64,000 nucleotides of DNA from Zunongwangia profunda SM-A87 (lineage in GTDB: Bacteria; Bacteroidota; Bacteroidia; Flavobacteriales; Flavobacteriaceae): positions 1,261,001 to 1,325,000 of the forward strand of contig NC_014041.1 of NCBI RefSeq assembly GCF_000023465.1, read 5' to 3'. The notes under the pieces were generated by a model. That model searched no databases and was not told the DNA's origin. It was given only the letters and a program-made list of their open reading frames with translations. Shown piece by piece: positions 54,759 to 61,742 of the stretch. A program made the translations under genes and the position numbers. Each line of letters starts with the position of its first letter. Position 1 is the first letter of the stretch.

Positions 54759-56876
54759 ATGAAGAACATATTTTTTCCATTTTTATTCTTAAATGCCTAT
54801 TTAGCGATAGCACAATCGATCTCTCCTGAGAATCAAATCGAATTTGTAGATTTTAAAACGGTAAATGCGGAAGTAAGTATTTATCCCGAATCGGCCAAAA
54901 TTGATGGGGATGTTAACTATTCTTTTGAAGTACTAAAATCGGTAGATTCCTTTTTTGTAGATGCTGAAGATATGAGTTTTAAAGAAGTAAAAGTAAATGG
55001 GAAAGAAGCTGATTTTCGCTTAGCTAAAGACAAAATTTGGATTCAAAAGAAACTATCACCTTCTAAGGAAAATATACTGCAGCTAAAGTATTCTGGCTCA
55101 CCAAAGCAAACCATGTATTTTATTAATTGGGATCTAGGAAATACTGAAGAAATAAGCAAGCAGGTTTGGACACAGGGACAGGGGCGGTACACCTCGCATT
55201 GGTTACCAAGTTTTGATGATATGCGAGAAAAGACGATTTTTAATTTAAAAATCAATTTTAAAAAGGACTATCAGGTTATTGCTAACGGAAAATTGGAAAG
55301 CGAAACAATGCTAAATGATTCGATTAAGCAATGGAGCTTTAGCATGCAAAACCCTATGAGTAGTTATCTGGTGGCAGTCGTTGCCGGAAATTATAAAAGT
55401 AAAGAATTACAAAGTGCTGGCGGAGTCCCTATTTCTTTATTTTATGAGCCAAAGGATAAAAATCTGGTAGAACCTACTTATCGATATTCAAAGCAAATAT
55501 TCGACTTTTTAGTAGATGAGATTGGGGTAGCTTTTCCCTGGCAAAATTATAAGCAAATTCCGGTAGAGGATTTTCTTTATGGAGGAATGGAAAATACGGG
55601 GACTACTATTTTTTCTGAATCTATGCTTACAGATAGTATTGGCTTTAAAGATCGTAATTATGTAAATATTAACGCACACGAACTGGCACACCAGTGGTTT
55701 GGCGATCTGGTTACCGAGACTGAAGGAAAGCATCATTGGTTGCAGGAAGGTTTTGCCACGTATTACGCGTTATTAGCCGAAAAGCAGATTTTTGGTGAAG
55801 ACTATTATTATTGGAAGTTATATGAAACTGCCGAGCAGTTAAAAAAACTCAGTGATCGCGGTGAAGGGGAAGCCTTACTTAATCCTAAAGCCAGTTCGCT
55901 TACATTTTACCAGAAAGGAGCATGGGCCCTACACATTTTGCGAGAACAATTGGGAGACGAAGCTTTTAAAATCGGGATAAAAAACTATTTGGAATTATAT
56001 AGTTTTAAGAATGTTTCTACAGAAGATTTTCTGAAAGTAATGGAGAATGCAAGTGGGCAGGAGTTATCACAGTTTAAAAAAGATTGGTTAGAACAATCGG
56101 CTTTTAAAGCAAACGCAGCATTAAATTCTTTGGAAAAATCAGCATTTATTAGAAAATATTTAGACGTTGCTGCAGTTAGGGAACAAAGTGTGGGTACAAA
56201 ATATAATATTTTAAATGGCGCGCTGGATTTTCCAGTTAACGATTATGTAGGCCAGGAAGCCGTTATGCAGCTACAGGGAACCACTGCTCAGGAAGCCTTA
56301 GATTTGTATAAAAAAGCTTTTGAAACGGGTAACATTTTTGTAAGACAGGCTATTGCATCTAGTATGAAAGAAATTCCGCAGCCTTTAAAATCAGAGTTTG
56401 AAGATTTATTGAATGATGATTCTTACTTAACAAAAGAATACGCCCTAATGACGCTTTGGACTAATTTCCCCATGGATCGCGCTAAGTATTTAAGCAAGAC
56501 CAGGAATATCCAGGGCTTTTATGACAAGAACGTGAGAATGCTGTGGTTAACCCTTAACTTGGTAACACCAGAATATGATGCCGGTAATAGTCAGGCGAAT
56601 TATGCAGAGCTTTCTGGATATACCCACACAAAATATCCTATGGAAATTCGACAAAATGCCTTCAGTTATTTATTTCAGATCGATGCATTTTCAGATCAGA
56701 ATTTAAAAGATCTGATGCAAGGAACACAGCACTATGCCTATCGATTTAGAGATTTTTGCAGGCAATTGCTAAAGGAGTTATTAACACATGAAAAATATTT
56801 GGAAAAATTCCAGCAATTATCAGATTCGCTTCCTAAAACAGAACAAGAATATTTGCAATCTCAATTTTCTAAATAA
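54759..56876 (+). CDS. M1 family aminopeptidase, secreted
   Basis: The 705-aa protein has a signal peptide (MKNIFFPFLFLNAYLAIAQ) and the gluzincin core: exopeptidase motif GGMENTG (about 273-279), zinc site HELAHQ (307-312) with Glu330 (HEXXH-18-E), and a Tyr in LTFYQKGAWALHILREQLG. It removes N-terminal residues from peptides in the periplasm or on the cell surface. The C-terminal ~250 residues form a helical ARM-like region. 12 bp separate it from the patatin-like gene after it, so the three genes are probably one operon. Confidence 0.95.
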   Translation: MKNIFFPFLFLNAYLAIAQSISPENQIEFVDFKTVNAEVSIYPESAKIDGDVNYSFEVLKSVDSFFVDAEDMSFKEVKVNGKEADFRLAKDKIWIQKKLSPSKENILQLKYSGSPKQTMYFINWDLGNTEEISKQVWTQGQGRYTSHWLPSFDDMREKTIFNLKINFKKDYQVIANGKLESETMLNDSIKQWSFSMQNPMSSYLVAVVAGNYKSKELQSAGGVPISLFYEPKDKNLVEPTYRYSKQIFDFLVDEIGVAFPWQNYKQIPVEDFLYGGMENTGTTIFSESMLTDSIGFKDRNYVNINAHELAHQWFGDLVTETEGKHHWLQEGFATYYALLAEKQIFGEDYYYWKLYETAEQLKKLSDRGEGEALLNPKASSLTFYQKGAWALHILREQLGDEAFKIGIKNYLELYSFKNVSTEDFLKVMENASGQELSQFKKDWLEQSAFKANAALNSLEKSAFIRKYLDVAAVREQSVGTKYNILNGALDFPVNDYVGQEAVMQLQGTTAQEALDLYKKAFETGNIFVRQAIASSMKEIPQPLKSEFEDLLNDDSYLTKEYALMTLWTNFPMDRAKYLSKTRNIQGFYDKNVRMLWLTLNLVTPEYDAGNSQANYAELSGYTHTKYPMEIRQNAFSYLFQIDAFSDQNLKDLMQGTQHYAYRFRDFCRQLLKELLTHEKYLEKFQQLSDSLPKTEQEYLQSQFSK

Positions 56877-56888
56877 CTTTATACATAT

Positions 56889-57791
56889 ATGAAGGCATTA
56901 GTGATCTCGGGTGGTGGCAGTAAAGGTGCTTTTGGAGGTGGTGTGGCACAGTATTTAATTGAAGAAAAAAAACGAGATTACGATTTATATGTGGGTACGT
57001 CTACCGGAAGTTTACTAATTTCTCATTTAGCCCTAAAGGAAGTAGAGAAGATAAGGAAGGTGTATACTTCAGTAAACGAATCAAGTATTTTTAATAACCG
57101 TCCATTTTTAATTAAACATAAACACGGCGTAGACCATATTAGTATTAATCACTTTAATGTAATACGTAATTTTTTGCAGGGTAAAAAGACCTTTGGTGAA
57201 AGCAAAAATCTTAAAAAATTAATTTTAAATACATTTTCAAAAGAAGAATTTCAGCAATTAAAGGCCTCAGAAAAAGATATTTTAGTGACCGTTTCAAATT
57301 TATCTTTAAATGATGTGGAGTATAAATCTATTAAAGATTTTGATTATCAGGATTTTGTGGAGTGGATTTGGATCTCCTGTAATTACACGCCATTCATGAG
57401 TTTAGTACAAAAAGATGGTTGTGAGTATGCCGATGGCGGATTTGGATCAATGGTACCCATCGAAGAGGCTGTGAAACGTGGCGCCACAGAAATAGATGCC
57501 ATTATTTTGAAAACTGAAGTAAGTCATTTAAACCGAATGCCTTCTAAAAATGTTTTCGGGTTGATTACCAACTTATTTAATTTTATAACAGATAGGGTTG
57601 AAAATCAAAATATTAGAATAGGGAAGTTCGCTGCGGCGAATAAGGATGTAATTATTAATTTTTATTATACTCCCACAGTTTTAACCACGAATTCTCTTAT
57701 TTTTGAAGAAGAGAAGATGAAGCGATGGTGGAAAAGCGGATTCAATTACGCAAAACTTAAGAGTGAAGAATTAAACCAAATCGAAGTTTAA
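56889..57791 (+). CDS. Patatin-like phospholipase, first paralogue
   Basis: The 300-aa protein has the oxyanion loop SGGGSKGAFGGGVAQYL (about 7-23), the nucleophile Ser38 in GTSTGS, and the catalytic Asp in YADGGFG (about 181). Patatin-like enzymes release fatty acids from lipids using a Ser-Asp pair. There is no signal peptide or membrane segment, so it is cytosolic or membrane-bound at the inside. The stop overlaps the ATG of the next paralogue (TAATG), and the gene follows the M1 peptidase by 12 bp. Confidence 0.92.
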   Translation: MKALVISGGGSKGAFGGGVAQYLIEEKKRDYDLYVGTSTGSLLISHLALKEVEKIRKVYTSVNESSIFNNRPFLIKHKHGVDHISINHFNVIRNFLQGKKTFGESKNLKKLILNTFSKEEFQQLKASEKDILVTVSNLSLNDVEYKSIKDFDYQDFVEWIWISCNYTPFMSLVQKDGCEYADGGFGSMVPIEEAVKRGATEIDAIILKTEVSHLNRMPSKNVFGLITNLFNFITDRVENQNIRIGKFAAANKDVIINFYYTPTVLTTNSLIFEEEKMKRWWKSGFNYAKLKSEELNQIEV

Positions 57792-58711
57792 TGCGAGCAT
57801 TGGTGATTTCGGGCGGCGGCAGTAAAGGAGCATTTGCAGGCGGAGTAGCCCAGTATTTAATGGAAGCCGAAAAGAAGAAGTATGATCTTTTTTTAGGTAC
57901 ATCCACCGGTAGCCTTCTAATTCCGCATCTTGCGGCCGGTAACATAGAAAAAGTTTACGAGCTGTATACCAATGTGAATCAGCGTAAAATCTTCAGTTTA
58001 AATCCCTTTATAGTAAAGAAAAAAGAAGGCCGGGAATATGTCACGATCAACTACTTTAACATGTTTTGGCAGTTTTTAAAAAAGAAGCGCACTTTTGGAG
58101 AAAGCAAAAATCTTTTAAAGCATATTAGGCGTAATTTTTCAAATGAAAATTTTAAAAACTTAAAGGATAAAGTAGGGGATGTTGTGGTAACCGTTTCTAA
58201 TTTATCTAAAAACAGGGTAGAATATAAATCGATTCATGATTTCTCATATGAGGATTTTTGCGAATGGATTTGGATTTCCTGTAACTATATTCCGTTTATG
58301 AGCCTGGCTAAAAAAAACGGATTTGAATATGCCGATGGAGGTTTAGGATGTGTAGTGCCCATTCGAGAAGCTATAAAACGTGGCGCTACCGAAGTAGATG
58401 CCATAATTTTAGAAGCTGAAAATATGGAATATAACAAGGTGCTGGGTAAAAATCCTTTTAGTTTAATGCTCAATTTATACAGTTTCGTGCTCGATCAGGT
58501 AGAATATCACGATGTGATTGAAGGAAAACTGGCAGCACTGAATAAAAATGTAAAACTGAATATTTATTACACTCCCACAAAACTTACCGAAAATTCATTG
58601 GTCTTCAATAAAAAATTAATGACAGAGTGGTGGAAGCAGGGTTATGATTATGCCGCTACCAAGGTAAAAGAAGATAAAGAAAATGCCAAAAAGACCAAAG
58701 TTGAGTTGTGA
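57791..58711 (+). CDS. Patatin-like phospholipase, second paralogue
   Basis: The 306-aa protein matches the first paralogue along its length: SGGGSKGAFAGGVAQYLMEA, nucleophile Ser38 in GTSTGS, IWISCNYIPFMSLAKK, and the Asp in ADGGLG. The two are about half identical by eye, so this is an old tandem duplication, with both catalytic pairs kept. The C-terminus is lysine-rich (KVKEDKENAKKTKVE). The start overlaps the stop of the first by one base. Confidence 0.92.
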   Translation: MRALVISGGGSKGAFAGGVAQYLMEAEKKKYDLFLGTSTGSLLIPHLAAGNIEKVYELYTNVNQRKIFSLNPFIVKKKEGREYVTINYFNMFWQFLKKKRTFGESKNLLKHIRRNFSNENFKNLKDKVGDVVVTVSNLSKNRVEYKSIHDFSYEDFCEWIWISCNYIPFMSLAKKNGFEYADGGLGCVVPIREAIKRGATEVDAIILEAENMEYNKVLGKNPFSLMLNLYSFVLDQVEYHDVIEGKLAALNKNVKLNIYYTPTKLTENSLVFNKKLMTEWWKQGYDYAATKVKEDKENAKKTKVEL

Positions 58712-58878
58712 TGGAAGCTGGATTTTAATAGTGAGTAGTTAGTATTTAGATGACAGACGAGGTAGACTTGAGAAATAAGATAATTTAAGAATGTCTTGAT
58801 GGGAAAATCAAGAATAAACAACTTTAAATCTTAAACTTTTTCAACATTGAACTCTGTTCTGCATTACCCTAGGCTTCA

Positions 58879-58899
58879 CCTGCCTGCCGGCGAGGCAGG
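58879..58899. repeat. GC-rich palindrome
   Basis: CCTGCCT (58879-58885) / AGGCAGG (58893-58899) with spacer GCCGGCG, followed by GTCGAAATGAC. It is strikingly GC-rich in an AT-rich region. Its right neighbour GTCGAAATGAC recurs as CTCGAAATGAC in the element at 59006-59090. Confidence 0.75.
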
Positions 58900-59005
58900 G
58901 TCGAAATGACCTCAATGTATGTTATCCTATGCTTGTGAAGGTCAGATTTACGAGAAATAATTAATAGATTTCAATAGAAGAAGGGAAAGTAATAAACCGG
59001 GTGCT

Positions 59006-59090
59006 GTCATCTCGACCGTAGCGGAGAGATCTTTTTTACAGATTGATTTCGAAATTGAGATTTCTCGACTCGTACCTCGCTCGAAATGAC
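59006..59090. repeat. 85-bp palindromic intergenic element
   Basis: The left end GTCATCTCGACCGTAGCGGA and the right end ACCTCGCTCGAAATGAC are imperfect inverted repeats (GTCATNTCGA...TCGAAATGAC), and inner arms AGAGATCT and GAGATTTCTC also nearly pair. I recognise this type (GTCATTTCGA...TCGAAATGAC) as a recurrent noncoding element of flavobacterial genomes, possibly a miniature mobile element or a folded RNA. It has no coding capacity. Confidence 0.7.
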
Positions 59091-59302
59091 AAGGCTTTTG
59101 AAGCTAACTGATAGCTGAATACCAATTTATAAGCAACTAAAAAAAACTCGCAATTAAACTTTTCAAATGATCCCAATTAGAGAAAATAGTGTAAAAAACT
59201 AAAAAGCTCAATCCTAGTAATAAAATATTAGTCCTTTCTTTTGGTTTCTGAGTTGTTTCTCTTTTTTTATTGTTCTATCTAATTTTAGAAAACAAAGATT
59301 TA

Positions 59303-59533
59303 TTAATTCGGCTTAGCTTTACTAAAATCAGGTTTGAATTTTCGTTCTTTTATGGTGAAATTTTTCTTGAGCTGAAAATAAAATATTGATCCTAATACAG
59401 GAAATAAGAGCACGGCTAGCAGCCATGCCAGTTTTAAATAAGTATTTTCGAATCGAGATCTCGAAACATCCCAGATGGCCCAAAACCATAGCAAAAGGAT
59501 TAAAATTACAGCGATAATCAGTAAAATATCCAT
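59303..59533 (-). CDS. Small PLDc_N-like membrane protein
   Basis: The 76-aa protein has two membrane helices (about 2-20 and 32-50) with DVSRSRFENTYLKLAWLLAV and FPVLGSIFYF between and after them, the pattern of the phospholipase D nuclease N-terminal (PLDc_N) family, and a basic tail. The family's function is unknown. It stands alone, with 134 bp to the next gene upstream. Confidence 0.82.
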   Translation of the reverse strand: MDILLIIAVILILLLWFWAIWDVSRSRFENTYLKLAWLLAVLLFPVLGSIFYFQLKKNFTIKERKFKPDFSKAKPN

Positions 59534-59667
59534 ACCCTAAATTAATGAATTTTTGATAGCTTTTTGTAAACCTTTAATCGTAAACTTTTAAAAACCAAAA
59601 ATTTAAATTGCAGATTTTAGGAAGCATTTTTTAGCTAAAAGCTAATTGCTAGAAAAGCTAAACTACA

Positions 59668-60189
59668 CTACATAATTTCCTTAACCTCATTTTTTACATA
59701 GGTTAGTGCAGCAATGGTAGGGGCGTCTTCGTCCATTAAAATGGTGAGAACCTTTTCCTGCAGCATGGCTGCATTTTCTACTGTGTTATCGGCAGCTGAC
59801 TGTCGAATTAATGAAATAGTAGCATTTTTAGCTGTTTTTATATAATTCCAGCAATCATTAGAAATATAAATCTGTTGCGCTAAATTATGTTCGAATTCCT
59901 GGTCGATGGTGGTAACCAAAGTGTTGGAATACTGAATTTTATCTGAAGATTCAGGTTTAATCCTTATCAGTAAATTCCCGGGAGAAATACGCTCCAGAAA
60001 TAAAGCCATTCTTTCATAAGCCTGGAGCTTTAAAGGTAGTGCTGTTTTTTGATTTTCCTGATGTAATAAAAATCGACGTCTCCGATTTTCGTTTTCAGAA
60101 AAAGTTTTAAAAAAATAAAAGGACACACCTGCAACAATTAATGCTGGTAGAGTATTATAAAGTAGTTGCAATAAATCGGTATCGCTCAT
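59668..60189 (-). CDS. Membrane-anchored protein of unknown function, 173 aa
   Basis: A single N-terminal membrane helix (about 10-27, TLPALIVAGVSFYFFKTF) is followed by a basic segment ENENRRRRFLLHQENQK, putting the rest in the cytoplasm, and a helical domain (LKLQAYERMALFLERISPGN to VKNEVKEIM). The conserved-looking stretch PLKLQAYERMALFLERI is striking. I believe homologues are common in Flavobacteriaceae, but I cannot name a family. It is a single gene, 95 bp from the amidohydrolase stop. Confidence 0.75.
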   Translation of the reverse strand: MSDTDLLQLLYNTLPALIVAGVSFYFFKTFSENENRRRRFLLHQENQKTALPLKLQAYERMALFLERISPGNLLIRIKPESSDKIQYSNTLVTTIDQEFEHNLAQQIYISNDCWNYIKTAKNATISLIRQSAADNTVENAAMLQEKVLTILMDEDAPTIAALTYVKNEVKEIM

Positions 60190-60284
60190 GCTGGTTCGTT
60201 CTAAAAATTGAAAGGTACTTTTTCTTAGTTAAACGTCAAAGTTAACGAAAAAGTACCTTATTAATTTTATAGAATTCCGTCGCT

Positions 60285-61571
60285 TTATTTTGGAGGATCA
60301 AGGTAATCCAAAGCCAATTGAGTCATAGCCTTTACTCCAAGCAATAAGCCACTTTCATCAATAAAAAAATCGGGAGTATGATGTGGTGCCGGTTCCTTAC
60401 TATCCAAAGGTTGCCCGCCAAGGAAAAAATATAATCCGGGAACTTCTTCCTGAAAATACGAAAAATCTTCCCCACCGGTGGTGGCTTTAACCAGTTCTAC
60501 ATGATCTTCTCCGGCTACTTTTTGCAGACTTGGTAGCATTTGGTTGGTTAAAGCAACATCATTAAAGGTTACTGCGGTGTTATTTTGTAGTTCTATAGTA
60601 GCTTCTCCGCCATAAGCTTCAGCAAGTTTAGGAACCATTTCCTTCATTCGGGTTAGAATTTTTTCTCGCATTTTTGGTTCTAAAGTCCTCACTGTTCCAA
60701 TCATTTCAGCACTTTCAGGAATAATATTAAAACGTACTCCACTGGTGATTTTTCCTACGGTAATCACGGCGGCGGCATCGATCAGTTTAGAATCTCTGCT
60801 AATAATGGTTTGTAAACCATCGATAATTTTTGCTGAAATAAGAATAGGATCGGTTCCGCTCCAGGGTTGTGAGCCGTGTGTTTGCTTTCCTTTTACCGTA
60901 ATAACAAAACGTTCTACTGCTGCCATTGTACCTTCAGGCTTATACCGGATGGTGCCCACGGGAGTTTCTGAATTGATATGCAAACCAAAAATGGCATCCA
61001 CATCAGGGCTTTTTAAAACCCCCTCTTTAATCATCAATTTAGCACCACCTTCTTCTCCAGGTGGTGGTCCTTCTTCAGCCGGTTGAAAAATAAATTTTAT
61101 GGTTCCATGAATTTTATCCTTGTGCTTGGCTAAAACTTCAGCGGTACCCATTAAAATAGCGGTATGTGTATCATGGCCGCAGGCGTGCATGACCCCGGTT
61201 TGCGAACCTAAAAACTCGGTAGTAACTTCAGATTTGAAAGGAAGCTCGTTTCTTTCGGTCACTGGTAAAGCATCTATATCAGCCCGTAAAGCCACAACTT
61301 TGCCGGGATGGTCCCCTTTAAGTAGAGCTACGACTCCGGTTTTGGCAACTTCGGTCTCGACCTTCAAACCTAGATTTTTTAAATGTTTTGCGATTTTTTC
61401 GGCGGTTTCAAATTCGCGATTTGATAGCTCGGGATGTTCATGAAAATCCCTTCGCCATTCAATGACTTTTTCTTCTACGTTAGCGATATCTTTTTTAAGA
61501 TCGGCATCCATTTGCTGACCATAACCGAAAATTGAAAACAGAATAAGGGGTAGGTAGTAAATTTTCTTCAT
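60285..61571 (-). CDS. Secreted M20-family amidohydrolase
   Basis: The 428-aa protein has a signal peptide (MKKIYYLPLILFSIFGYGQ) and the M20D features: WRRDFHEHPELSNREFETAE, MHACGHDTHTAIL (metal ligands Cys and His), FQPAEEGPPPGEEGGAK, and a lid domain with VKGKQTHGSQPWSGTDPI. The family cleaves N-acyl amino acids (IAA-amino acid hydrolase, hippurate hydrolase, acetyl-diaminopimelate deacetylase). Being exported, it probably acts in the periplasm on acylated amino acids. It is divergent from the helicase gene, with 171 bp between. Confidence 0.93.
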   Translation of the reverse strand: MKKIYYLPLILFSIFGYGQQMDADLKKDIANVEEKVIEWRRDFHEHPELSNREFETAEKIAKHLKNLGLKVETEVAKTGVVALLKGDHPGKVVALRADIDALPVTERNELPFKSEVTTEFLGSQTGVMHACGHDTHTAILMGTAEVLAKHKDKIHGTIKFIFQPAEEGPPPGEEGGAKLMIKEGVLKSPDVDAIFGLHINSETPVGTIRYKPEGTMAAVERFVITVKGKQTHGSQPWSGTDPILISAKIIDGLQTIISRDSKLIDAAAVITVGKITSGVRFNIIPESAEMIGTVRTLEPKMREKILTRMKEMVPKLAEAYGGEATIELQNNTAVTFNDVALTNQMLPSLQKVAGEDHVELVKATTGGEDFSYFQEEVPGLYFFLGGQPLDSKEPAPHHTPDFFIDESGLLLGVKAMTQLALDYLDPPK

Positions 61572-61742
61572 AGAAATGTGTTAAAAATGATGGTTGTATT
61601 TATTTAAACTGTAGTTTTCTTAAAAATACTAAAAAATATAAACTATTTGAAATTCGCTTACCACTGTTTAAAAGTATTAACAGGCTGGGTTTAGAAATTG
61701 ATTGATTTTGGTTAAATTCACCCTTTTAAAATTTGAAGGAAA

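Larger units (their letters stand above)
58712..59302. other. Repeat-bearing intergenic region
   Basis: This 591-bp gap has no gene. It contains AATAGTGAGTAGT (58727-58739, also inverted at 25683-25695), a GC-rich palindrome at 58879-58899, and an 85-bp palindromic element at 59006-59090. The rest is AT-rich with no clear signal. Confidence 0.85.
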
